Assembly: GCA_000320545.1 (NCBI GenBank)
Contig: ADNK01001565.1
Coordinates: 1 to 28,113 of the forward strand
Origin: Bigelowiella natans CCMP2755
Lineage: Eukaryota; Cercozoa; Chlorarachniophyceae
DNA: 28,113 nt
Direction: 5' to 3'
The first letter of the stretch is position 1. Every line of letters begins with the position of its first letter. Positions 1 through 10,726 of the stretch are shown here, one piece after another. The translations under genes were made by a program, and so were the position numbers. Below the pieces are notes generated by a model that saw nothing but the letters and a program-made list of their open reading frames with translations, was not told the origin of the DNA and did no database searches.

Positions 1-28
1 AGAGAGAGAGACCCCACTTTAACATACG

Positions 29-67
<39 letters not shown>

Positions 68-73
68 TGTGTT

Positions 74-112
<39 letters not shown>

Positions 113-152
113 ATATATATATTATGGGATGTAATCAATACATCAAACAGGG

Positions 153-195
<43 letters not shown>

Positions 196-546
196 GCGCT
201 AGAGCACGCGCACACACACACACACACAGGCACACTTACGCGCCTCCCATGTTTATTTTTGAAAAAAATACATATATAATATACAATTCATAATTTAATG
301 TGGTAACGATAGGTAATCCGAGTTTGTTGGTGAGCAGTTCTACCGATGAACGCTTTTGCGTCTTCTTCTTCATGGGCGCAAGTCTCCTGTTAGTCTTTGA
401 AGGAAAAAAGCTGCTTAAGGAAAATCAAGACTAAATCCCCCTTCCTTCCCCTCCATTTCCTTGTCTCCTCTTGCATGCACGCGCGTAGATATATCACGGC
501 ATAGAACGCCGCCCTGCTCTCTTTTGGTCATTTTGCTCTGCTTTAC
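1..546. other. Microsatellite-rich spacer with no resolved gene
   Basis: This stretch holds several simple repeats: (AG)6 at 1-12, (TA)n at about 30-62, (GT)n at about 81-111, (TA)n at about 155-193 and (CA)n at about 209-228. Between 300 and 546 the sequence is unique. The last exon of the RGS gene on the minus strand should lie here, but I could not fix it. Two acceptors compatible with phase 0 on the minus strand, near 413-416 and near 390, both open only short reading frames (7 and 32 codons), so I do not choose between them. Confidence 0.6.
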
Positions 547-2371
547 CTTATATGTCAAGTCGTGCAGCAATTCTCCCATTTTTTTCCTCTTTCTGTGCCC
601 GATGTTGATTGTAAAATCAGCGTTGGTGTCAATGTATTTCTCATAAATCTCCTGCGATAGCAAAATTTTTCGAATGAAAGAGCGGTAATAACAAGACTTA
701 AACTTTGCAAGACGACCATTAGATTTTGGCGCATTGATTCTTCTGAATTTAGGCCTTGGAGATGCAAATGCTGGCCAGACAAACAAAGAAGTGAGTGACA
801 ATCATCGAAAAGTTGGATTCGTTTGAACCAAAAAACCTAAATAGAACCAATCTTCCAAAATCATATTATCTTCGTAAGTGCATTAGCGATTCCGCTCGTG
901 CGGGTGCTACACACACACACACACGCACGCACACATTTTTACACAGACACTATATCACAGATATGTTATTCGCTCTCATCACATTGATTTAACTTTATAA
1001 CATGTATGACTGTGTGTGCATTCGTATGCAAATGTATGCGTGTCCACGCCTATTATGTGCACCACGTGAATGCATTCAGTCGCTTCATTTCCACAGGAAT
1101 ATATGAAAGATAATTGTAACTGCGATGTGTATGGATAGTACTTGAAACAAAATACAGTCTCTATAGAAGTATATATGCTCTGGGGACCTGCCAACAGAAT
1201 TCAACAAATATGCGTTTGGTGATTTTTGAGCGGGGGAACCAAATTTGTAGTGGTGGATTTTTTCCAGAGCGAAGTTCATTATCGGTTATAAATTTTCTTT
1301 CGCGCCGCACCTCTTCTTCTTCTTCTTCTTCTTCTTCTTCTTCATCATCCTCTACATCTCTCTAAATCTAAATCCGATTCCGATTCATTCTCACGCCGAA
1401 AAAAAATACTTTTTGTACGAATATTACCATTCTTTCCAGCAATGCCTTACAAACAGCCGCAGTACAGGTGTGTAGGCAAATACTAGTGAAAAATCCGGAC
1501 TGCTTAGATTATGTTGCGCCTTGCTATCTACAGCGTCCAGTTTCATTCCTTCGGATATTTTTGTTGGAATAATGACATCGTTCATTAACGTAGCCAGAGA
1601 CAATGGAAGGATACACCACGATAGCCAGATCAAGGAATGCTTGCTGTCGAACCCACCCCTTCCTCCCAACAGAAGAGCTACAACAGTCACTAGAGTGATG
1701 CATACGAATGCCACTAAGAGGCCTTTCAGCTTTTGATATGTCCTAAACGTGTCCTCAAGTTGTGATTGTCGGTACAGAAAGGCCACAAAGGGATATACGA
1801 TAAAGCCAATCAGTAGAGGATAAGTCAGGCTTCGAAGTCGGCATTCTTCAGCGGATACATCCATGTTATGCATCGGTCCCCAGTTGACGGGATCGAGGAA
1901 GAGGAAAGAGAAATTGATGATGAACATTACGGCTGTTATCCAGGCCACCCCGCCATCACTGAGGTGCTGCCGTATCATCTTAATGGTGCGTAATGCATTA
2001 GGGGGTAGAGCAGAGTCAGCAAAAGGTAGCTGGGTCTGAATCTTGGTTAAGTAGCACAGCTTACGAATGGGGCCTATCACTTGCCTCACAATGATTGCCG
2101 ACGCAACAGCAATCCAAAATTGGCACCAAATTACAATTGAGATGCACGAAAAATCTTCATCCGGAAGCAAAGTGTAAACCAGCCCCAGCACAGGCGCTGT
2201 GTACAGGCATGCGGAAAGGAGGAGTGTGAGTAAGAATGTGCTGCTGCCGCGTGACGTGACGAAGAAGCTGTTCCTATGGTTGGAGAAATCCCACAAGAAG
2301 AATGCCCCTGCGATGAACAGCAGCGCATGCACAGAGACTGCCACGGCCCAGTGGATGTACAGCGCCTTCAT
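547..2371 (-). CDS. Seven-transmembrane protein with RGS domain, 3' end unresolved
   Basis: Likely a membrane-bound regulator of heterotrimeric G-protein signalling; RGS domains speed GTP hydrolysis on G-alpha. Exons on the minus strand: 2371-1428, 1187-1142, 702-547. Exon 1 gives seven hydrophobic segments at about residues 7-27, 46-69, 75-95, 141-161, 182-200, 216-237 and 246-265, then the start of an RGS fold (LRLFVRHCWKEW). Exon 2 (46 nt) supplies SPEHIYFYRDC, the SxENxxF helix of RGS domains. Exon 3 supplies EIYEKYIDTNADFTINI, the IYxxYI...INI block. Phases agree at both joins (donors GTAATA, GTACTA; then GTAAAG). The ATG at 2371 follows an in-frame TAA four codons upstream. The usual SxEN Asn is His here; the Asn of INI is kept. 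The 3' end of exon 2 and the acceptor of exon 3 are my best choices. The last RGS helices and the stop codon were not found. Confidence 0.8.
1311..1343. repeat. (TTC)n microsatellite in RGS intron 1
   Basis: Eleven TTC/CTT units, then TCATCATCC. It lies inside the first intron of the RGS gene (1188-1427), reading (GAA)n on the coding strand. Confidence 0.95.
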
Positions 2372-2884
2372 GGCGGACGTTTACCGCTCGGAGTCTCCGG
2401 AACGAGGAGAAGATCCGATAGATCTACATGCACAGAGTTTTCAAAAAATAAAATGGGCCCGAAAACCATGTCGCTTTACACAAAAAAGGTGACAAAATTA
2501 TGTCGCTTTTGAAAAAAGGATCCAATTCTTTGTCGCTATTTTAAAAAGGGTCCAAAACCATGTCGCGACATCGATACTACCTCGTCCTGGTACATCTCGC
2601 AGATCTGCGGTGGAAATCCTTTCCGTTGGACTAAATATTTTCAATATTATGTCGTACCACTGTCTCGCCTTAGCATGATTAAGGGTGTAAGATGGGGCTT
2701 ATTTTCGAGGAAATAAATGCCAAAACTAGTGGGATTCTATACGGTAACTTACGTCCATTTGTTGCCTGAAAACCTGCCTCGAATCGGCATCTCACCCCCC
2801 TCACGGATTGCAGGACCAGGAGGGAATACTCGAGAATAGGAGGAGGAAACCTTTAAAGATTCATTCACTTTCATAAGGCTGCTG
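2372..2884. promoter_or_regulatory. Shared upstream region of divergent RGS and DUF5107 genes
   Basis: These 513 bp lie between the start codons of the two divergent genes, so both promoters must be here. I see no clear TATA box. The region contains a four-unit tandem repeat (2443-2566) listed separately. Frames are partly open on the plus strand (about 2509-2712), but nothing recognisable is encoded. Confidence 0.55.
2443..2566. repeat. Four-copy degenerate tandem repeat of about 30 bp
   Basis: Each unit has an A-run, then GGnnCC, then AAAA, and ends in TGTCGC. The TGTCGC blocks sit at 2469, 2501, 2531 and 2561, a spacing of 32, 30 and 30 bp. Units differ at several positions, so the array is not recent. 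It lies inside the divergent promoter of the RGS and DUF5107 genes and could be a cluster of binding sites; that is inference. Confidence 0.8.
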
Positions 2885-4143
2885 ATGATGCTGTTGCTCT
2901 TTTCAACTGTCCTCATTGCCCCTTGGACCTCTGCCATTTTCTCCACCTCAGCCGCTTCGGCTTCTGCCGATGCCGGCAAGATATCCTGGGGGGAGATGGA
3001 GCTCCTTCGCATGAGCGAGACGAAACCGGGCAACGTGCTCCCCAAATATTTCTTCATGCAGGGCAGTGAAGAGGGTGGAGAAGGTGGTGTGCGGATCGGA
3101 GGGGGAAGGGGAGATCCGATTCCATTCACACCGGATGACAGCTGTGACGACGACATCTTTGAAGGAGCGAACCCTGACTTGAGATCTCCACAGCTCCCAC
3201 ACCTCTCCCAAGACGATTGGGGGTGCGAACGCAAGCCAGCTAAAGTCCCCATCCTAGTTTATGAAAACAGGTCATCAACAATTTAAATTGGCTTGTGAGA
3301 GTGAAACTTGTGCACTGCACCACCAATTTTAACCCCCCCCCCCCCCCCCCCCCACCTCTTTGAACACGACAGCTATCTGCGTGCAAGTATAGCACCCCAA
3401 TGGGGAGGGAAGATATGGGCTCTCTATGACAAAGTCAACAAGAGAGAGATGCTTTACAACAACGAGGCCCATCAGCCCGCAAACATCGGCGCACTGAAAG
3501 CTTGGACAGCAGGGGGTTGCGAGTGGAACTGGTCTCCTGGAATCATCGGCCATAGCGCGTTTTCTGAGTCGCCAGTGTTCGCTGCCGAGATCGATACGGA
3601 ATTGGGACCTGCCCTACGCGTGTAATAATCCAGGGGAGTTACGGGAGGGTTGGTGCCGGGGGGGAAACGAATGTAGATGTATGTGAGCTAAGACTTTTTC
3701 AGCCTCTTATTATTATACCCGCCTCTTTTTTGCCCCTCTTCCCTCCCCATCCCCCCTTACATAATGCTTCAGATACGAATTCGATCGCTACAACAATACT
3801 GTTTGGCAAGTTGACATGGTTCTGAAAGGACCTACGCTGTGGGTACACCCGAAGGTAACAATAGAATGAGATGGGGGGGGGGGAGGGGGGAGGAGACACC
3901 TAACACTTTTCTGCCCAGTTGTCATATGTGTCAGGCAGTAGATGTTTCTCCAGATTTTTTGTAAAGTTTCTTTTAATTAATTCGACTGATCCTCTTTGTC
4001 TGCATCATCTTTCCTCTCTTCTCGCTCAACGCTCGGTAGGTCTCGAATCCCACGGAGAACGACGTGCGAGGATACTGGTGCGTAGATCGATTAAAGGCAT
4101 ACATACATAAAAGAGGGAAATCGTGATATGTCGGCTCGCACAG

Positions 4144-4186
<43 letters not shown>

Positions 4187-5875
4187 TTTCCATTCAGATA
4201 TAAACGCTATGCGAGAGTTGTGTCGACCCAGAAGAGAAGCATCGTGCTAAATTTTGCTTTGTCTGGCAGGTGGACGTGCGTGGCGCACACCATCACGGGG
4301 GACAGCCGTGTCGTGACGCCAGCAACGAGTGCCGTTCAAACCTCAATACCCACTAACGAGGCAGTGACTGTGGCCAAATCCGCCTGGCCCGTATTCGCAA
4401 CTTTCATCAAGAACGAGTCCTTCTGCGGTGTACGGCCATCGTCTTCCCCGTATTCGTACAAAGGTGCTGACAACTCCTACTACGGGAACATACCAGGCCA
4501 CGTCGACATCTTTGTTCGCATTCCAAAGCCACGCACGCCCTACATCGCACACAGCTCTCCAGACGGCTACTCCATCGTGCACGGCCATGAGCTGAACGGC
4601 ACCAAGTTCTTCACCTGGGGCACTAATCCGATGGCGAACTTCTGGATGGATTTCCTTGCCGGGGGGAAGCCGGGGGGGGGGGACTATGCTGAGCTGCAGG
4701 TAGGCCCTGCTCCCACTCAAATGCAAACGTTCTCGCTTCCCAAGGGCTCGCAGAAGGAATGGACTGAGTTCTTCCGCGGCTTCACTGGCAATAAGGCGAA
4801 GTTGATGGACGACAACGATTATAGCGAAGCTACCGGTGAGATCGAACGCCATCTCCCCTCTTCTCAGGAGACCGAGAGCATGCATGCTGCGCTATCGAAG
4901 ATCTCCGCCATCCCCGTCAAGCAGCACAACATCATCCACAACGGCTCGTCCTGGGGTGCGCTGCACATGGCTCTGGTGGCCAAGCAGGGCGGAGATGTGG
5001 GGTTCGCTGACGCAGAAGCATTCGAAATCTCCGGGCTACTGTTCCCCTTCGTGGGGCGCGATGAACGAGAGGTTAGGCCGTGGCGTGAGCTTCTAAGCGG
5101 CGGGGCCTTCTCGAAGCGGTCGCTCTCTGCGTCGCCGTTGTCCTTCATGACGAGGAGAGAGTGGGCCGAGCTTCTCTCGGCGTCGAAAAACGTCACCTGG
5201 CTACGCGCCCTGCACCTCGGCGTGCACTTCGCAGAGCGGGGCGACACGGAAAAAGCGATGCAGCTGTTCTCGGAATCTATCCGACTTTCCCCCTCCGCGC
5301 AGGCATACCGTTCCCTCGCTGTGCTCTCCAGTGACTCTAGTTATGCGACGGGCAACTACACGCTCGCGTGGCGCTTGGCAAAGGGTGCCGCGTTTGAAGG
5401 CGCGGACCGGCTTAGATCTGCCCTCGCCAGTGAGATCGCTCGCTTCCTGAATGGCCGTGCAGCATCAGCAGGCACACCAGCAGAGCAGAAGGAATGGCTA
5501 GAGCGAATTCACAACCTCCTACTAGACGTGAAGTCAGCTCCAAACGCGGGGGAGATCCTGGCCAACGACAATGTTCTGGCGGCACAGACGCGGGCGCGTG
5601 TGCAGCTTTCGGGCGAGTTGGATGCTGCCATCGCCACGCTAAGCAGCCAGTGCTTCCCAACCTACGGGAGTGAGAGGGCGGAGCTCATCGAGCTTTGGTA
5701 TGACGCGCACTACCGTAAAGCTGTAATGGAGGAGAAAGCGGCGGGGTCGAGCGTCGATGAGTTGAGTCCGGTGGAAAAACACCGTATTCGCCGCAACAAT
5801 GCCATTCCTGCCAATATCGGATGCCCCTACCCCGATAACACGTGTACGTCCTACCAGCGACCCGGTTTACATTAG
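2885..5875 (+). CDS. Secreted DUF5107 / TPR protein, complete, 5 exons
   Basis: Exons: 2885-3270, 3373-3621, 3773-3854, 4040-4077, 4270-5875; 2361 nt, 786 aa plus TAG, with phase agreeing at every join. The protein starts with a signal-peptide-like stretch (MMLLLFSTVLIAPW), then a low-complexity acidic and proline region, then the DUF5107 beta-sandwich. Family landmarks are VPILVYEN + SYLRASIAPQWGGKIW at the exon 1/2 join, AWTAGGCEWNW, YEFDRYNNTVWQVD, GYWWTCVAH (the WW is made by splicing exons 4 and 5), YAELQVGPAPTQ and EWTEFFRGF. The C-terminal half carries TPR-like helices (GDTEKAMQLFSESIRLSPSA) and ends with a conserved NIGCPYPDN segment. The molecular role of DUF5107 proteins is not established; the fold suggests carbohydrate handling. 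Intron 1 has a GTCATC donor and contains a 21-nt C run. A minus-strand ORF over exon 1 is a shadow. Confidence 0.9.
3333..3353. repeat. Poly-C run in DUF5107 intron 1
   Basis: Twenty-one consecutive C residues about 20 nt before the exon 2 acceptor. It probably serves as part of the pyrimidine tract of that acceptor. Confidence 0.95.
4149..4180. repeat. (AG)n microsatellite in DUF5107 intron 4
   Basis: Sixteen AG units inside the 192-nt intron between exons 4 and 5. Confidence 0.95.
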
Positions 5876-6238
5876 CGACGCAACCTTGTACGTAAATTGA
5901 CTTGTGCGGGAATATCACAAGAGCATGCGAAGCAGTGGCATGATGAAAAATACGAGAGTGTGCCTCATCCGCACTCCTTCTCATTCAGATTATTCGGATT
6001 ATTTCCCCAAAATCAGGGAATGAAACGGTGAACACGAGTGTTGACGCCTCTGTTTCGTGGGGACACTAATGGTTTTCCCTTCTAATACGTGGGTCCGCTG
6101 TGGGAAACGTCGTTATGTGCTATGCCATCTAATAATAACATGCTAGCATGGCTACATAGTTATCCAAGAATCTGGACTATTCCAGTATGTTTGTGGTGCG
6201 TTTATTATTTATGATGCGATTGCGATAGGTAGTCTTTG

Positions 6239-6284
<46 letters not shown>

Positions 6285-6898
6285 CATCATTTCTAAGCAA
6301 TTTAAGCTGCATTATACACACAAGGTCGAGCAAGCGCAGAGTGCAGCGGAAATCGGGCTATGCGGGCGCGCACGCTCCTTGCATTTATTCAAAATTCATT
6401 GCAATAAGATAATATCATCAAGCTAGCAAGCAAAGTTCTCATTGTGATGAGATAGTGCAATCATGCGCTGTATCGTATGCATCTGCTACATACGCATGTT
6501 CAATAAGATCGGATATATAGCACTAATACACTAGTATCATTCCGTGCTGTTCATGTCGCTCAGTTGTAGTGAATGCGGTGCAACTGTTGTTTATTAATCA
6601 TTTCCAAACTCCAACGCATGGGAAAATTGAAAGATATCTGACATGCAGGAGAAGGAGGACACGTCGGTTACAAATTATCTGTTTTAACGATGGTATCATC
6701 GTCGCGATGAATGATGTTGATGAAAATTACCCTCAGTAAACAATTTACAAACGCGGTAGAGATTGGCATCGAAACTAGATAACCATAGCTCTACTTAGAA
6801 GGACAGACTGGACTCGGTTGATGGGGCATTCGCCTGGAGCTGAGATTGCAGTTTCCGGAACTTAGCTCGTATCTGATAACATTTCATCCACACTAGAG
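5876..6898. other. Spacer between convergent DUF5107 and LTO1 genes
   Basis: This should hold the 3' UTRs and terminators of both convergent genes. It contains a (TA)n tract at about 6242-6282 and otherwise unique AT-rich sequence. I see no convincing reading frame, RNA gene or repeat. Confidence 0.6.
6242..6282. repeat. (TA)n microsatellite
   Basis: About twenty TA units in the spacer downstream of the DUF5107 gene. Confidence 0.95.
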
Positions 6899-7495
6899 TT
6901 AAAAATGCTTTATATTAACCGCGAGAATGATTACTTTGTCTTGGATCTCCGAGAGATTCGGAGCGTTGGACTCCCCAAAGGGATATTCCTTTAGAAGTTT
7001 GGCCAATTGTGAGGTCTTTCCTCTAAACCTGCAGTGAGTAAACAACAAAAAGGGATTCATGATTTATTATCATTTTGTTTTGTAATAACTCCTGCCGAAT
7101 GTAATGGGCATATTCCTGCTTACCTTTTATTTCGGTTCTTATTTTTTCCATCATTGGCTTTCTCCAATGACTCCAAAATCGAGATAAACCCCAGATAAAA
7201 TCCCATCTCCATCGCTGTTTTCTTCCCTTGGTCCTCTCCCTATCCAATCAGTAAAAAAAAATGTTTTTCTAATACATTTTATATAGAAAGTGATACTCAC
7301 CAGACTTCGACCCTCCTCCAATCCTTTGGCGCGACCATCCTCGATCCCCCTCTGCTTCCCTTTCTTATGTATTTCCTCTTCCATATTGAAGACGCAATCG
7401 AATATTCCTTCATCCTTACTTTTTCTTTCTAAGACCTTCCCTTCGTCGCCTCCAAGCTCATCATTATCTGGAGCAGTGGCAGAAGGAGTTTCCAT
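6899..7495 (-). CDS. LTO1: LTO1/Yae1-family protein, 3 exons
   Basis: Exons on the minus strand: 7495-7301, 7239-7124, 7028-6899; 441 nt, 146 aa plus TAA, phases consistent. Donors are GTGAGT and GTAAGC. Residues about 31-62 carry the family signature: an aromatic/acidic start (IFDCVFNMEEEIHKKG) followed by the deca-GX3-type run GKQRGIEDGRAKGLEEGR. Exon 2 continues with GFYLGF, as in LTO1 proteins. Exon 3 gives the LLKEYPF block near the C terminus. In yeast and human, LTO1 works with YAE1 as an adaptor that delivers Fe-S clusters to the ribosome-recycling ATPase ABCE1/Rli1; that role is inferred here from family membership. The length is close to human LTO1 (137 aa). The last residues are less certain, because a GTAATC that could act as a donor lies in exon 3 about 12 codons before the stop. 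The gene is divergent from Elongin A. Confidence 0.83.
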
Positions 7496-8190
7496 TCCTT
7501 CTGACTGTAAGATTCAGATCATCGAAGAAGCATAAGAAAAGTCAATAAAATAGTTTTTCATGGTATTTATCATACTGCGACAATGAATAGGGATTTTAAT
7601 AATGCAAAATATGGCGACGTATCAAAATAAAAACAATCTCTTCATTACCATATATTTTATGCATTTATTGTAGATATATCAAGCATAAAATATTGTCTGT
7701 ATTCCACCTCGCCTGTCGTTGTTTCGATTCCAAGTCCTTTCGATGCATCTCGCAGATCATTGTCCTTATTCTTAGATATCTCCCGCATCATATTCGTCCT
7801 ATCCGAAAGCCACAACCATTCAAAGCTAAGGGTTATCCAATTTATTCTGCGATACTTGCATATGTAATGCATTTTTTGATATAAATATGTATAAACTACA
7901 ACTAAATGTATAAATCTACGGCATTTACATATTGAAATATTTACCGAATAAAGCATTGTCAGCTCGATATTTTTCTGGAGCACTCACATTCCAGCGTGTT
8001 GCCCTTTCTGGCCCCGGCCCACGAGGATGGCAGGGGGGGGCGCAAAGCAGAAAAGGGTGAAGGAGATCAAGGTTATCAAACCCAAAAGTTTATTGGTGCC
8101 TATTGTAGTTGCCTATAGCATATGCGGCGGTTGAACGACTGTTCACATTGTAAGACTACGAAGTGCCAAATCGTACGTGATCATATTCAG
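7496..8190. other. Upstream region of divergent LTO1 and Elongin A genes, with a doubtful ORF
   Basis: This holds the promoters of LTO1 (minus) and Elongin A (plus). A minus-strand ORF at 7983-7657 (108 codons) ends in a coding-like hydrophilic stretch (SDRTNMMREISKNKDN), but it also contains low-complexity AT-rich sequence. Possible splice sites inside it (donor GTAAAT near 7943, acceptor near 7848) do not give a consistent frame. I do not recognise it. The candidate first exon of Elongin A starts with an ATG at 8027, just before a run of nine G. Confidence 0.4.
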
Positions 8191-9507
8191 GCGAAGCTTG
8201 TTGATGTCAACGCCACTATCAAAAGTAACCAAGATGCTGAATCGGTAGGGTTTGCTAAGCGGATAATGAGCAGCAGCTATTCTTCCTCCACTAATGGGTA
8301 TGCCTTTCCCTGTAGGAGGAAAGGCGTGTCCGTAGACTTCTGAAAAAGCTGCGGGATCTAGACCTTGACATCCAGGATATCCTCGTATGTTTGTTCCATA
8401 AAATTAGCTACATCGTCAGCTTGGTGTCATACACACCGCGAATTAACGAAGATATTGCTCGCGTTTCTCTCTACTTGCTGCACAATATGCATAAATATGC
8501 ACACATACATATTCAGGCCACGCGTATTCCGAAGCATCTGAAAGACTTGAAGAAAAAATGGGTTGCCACCAACCAAGAGCTCGCCAATGAAATTATCAGG
8601 TCGATATACACACCATTTGCTATATGTGTACCGAAACATCGCGCGGAAGCCAGCTCTTTTGAACGGGCCTGTTGCGTATCTCTGGCGCTTGATCGAGCGA
8701 GACATGCATCCAAATTAAGAAAAAGACCATGAATGTATGTGGCACTCATCGTGTTGTTTGAGAAAGAGCGTCTCTTATTTCTTCAGCACATGGCGTGAGA
8801 TGTACACTGACTGGAAGAAACAGCAAAAAGAAGAGAGCGACCAAGTGAGAGGGAGCGAGTGCAGCAGCAGCAACACCAGCAGCAGTATTAGTACCGGTGA
8901 TAAAAAGCGAAGGAAACTACAGATGTCTCTCCCCCCTGAGAACTGCCCTCCTAGTGGTAGGATAACAATTCGGCCAATAGGATAATGGCGAGGAATAGTG
9001 AAAAGGGCTATCATTCGTAGTCTATTCGTTTAAGCCTACTCTCTTCTATAACAGCTGCTATATTTTGGCGCGGCAATTAGACTGACGGAAGATATGTTGG
9101 AAAAAGAAATTGAAAGATCCATCAGCTTCCTCCTTCCCCTCTTTGCCGATCCCAATGTGCCTATTATCACTAGCATTGCCCATATCCACCACCCAAATGA
9201 CACCTATCCTCCTTCTTCTTCTTCTTCTTCTTCTTCACGTTTTTCCTTTAGGAGAAGGGACTGCTCCTTCTGCTACACGCTACACCAAAGGCAAGACGCC
9301 TGAGATTATAGAGTCGCCCATCATTGTTGACGAATTCAACCGCAACAAGATTCCTAGCCTCAAGCAGCTGTGCACACAAATCCTCAAAGATCATATTCGG
9401 AAGGTGGCTACATGGGAAGAGGACGGGGGGCGGGATGGAGAAAGATGCTTACTACTTCGAAGCGAGAATATGCATGTACTGGTGTAGAAAGACGAGGGGA
9501 GAGAGAT

Positions 9508-9550
<43 letters not shown>

Positions 9551-9682
9551 AAATACTTATTATGACTGTGAACATCGTATAATTGTATATTGCTGCCACC
9601 ACTATTAGTATTTATAGCACAAAAGTCGTTATACAATGATACGCACAAAGATGACATAACATGTTCAATAATATTATATGTG

Positions 9683-9752
<70 letters not shown>

Positions 9753-10360
9753 TATCTATGTGTAGGTCCAAACCTTGTCGGCCACACTAGCGGGAAGATT
9801 GCCCACGAACGTGCTGCAAACATGCTTGCATGGATGCACTGCTGGTAGTCCACAATGATGATGATGATGATGATAATGATGATGATGATGATGATGATGG
9901 TTGTGGTGGGTGAAGGCTTAACGTATTACCTTCCACCATGCACTCTGCTCCTCTCCCCAGAACCACAGAAACGCACATACGAACGCCCTCTCCAGTGAAA
10001 ATTAACAAATCCCTTATCGATGTCGTCTTTGTTTCGACTAGAACATCTCGCTGTCCTCGAGCTGAATAGCCCTTACATAACGAAGGACACTGACTTCCTG
10101 TGGGAGAAGCACTATCGCAAGCAGCCTTCTTCTCGCAGGGGGGGGGGGGGGGGTGGGGGTCATGAGGAAGAAGTGAGATCTCTCTATTATTCCGTTCATT
10201 CGGTTTGCTACATTATTTGGAACCTAGCGACGTCAAATAAGATAATGCATTTGGGTCTTACTTTGTATAGTATGCAAACTGTGTGGACATTGCATATGCA
10301 TGTTGTGTGTATACTTCCTTCTCACTCTCTGAACAACCTATTCCCTACAAACTCCTTCTA

Positions 10361-10402
<42 letters not shown>

Positions 10403-10685
10403 CGGTTGCTCTTCTCGGCACTCTGTACGACCCTAATCGCCTAAGCTTTGGGATTCGAAACTTGCCCGAAAACCCAAAGTCGTGGCGTGAGGAATTCCAG
10501 AAAAGAATGCGAAAGCGAGAAGCCTTCGTCGAGAAGACAACCAAGGTACTGTGGCCGCAGCTACTCGCAAGAAAATCAATCAAACATCGACCCCACACGC
10601 GGAAGTGTATGGTCTCGCGAACTCTCTCTCCCCCCATAGAAATGTAGAGTAATCGCACGCTCACGCGCGCCCATAAGTAAATATG

Positions 10686-10726
<41 letters not shown>

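Noticed and set aside
2443-2566. CRISPR-like array because of regular 30-bp spacing
   Set aside because: There are no spacers between the repeats (units are contiguous and diverged), no cas genes, and the context is eukaryotic.
2749-3252. Minus-strand ORF of 167 codons ending at a perfect GTAAGT, with a helical Ala/Glu-rich stretch
   Set aside because: The plus strand of the same DNA is exon 1 of the DUF5107 gene: signal peptide, then a phase-correct join to the family domain, total CDS a multiple of three. The minus frame shows no family match.
9391-9790. Open frames translating into long His-Thr, Ile-Tyr, Ser-Leu or Arg-Glu repeats
   Set aside because: They are translations of (CA)n, (TA)n and (GA)n microsatellites inside an Elongin A intron, not proteins.
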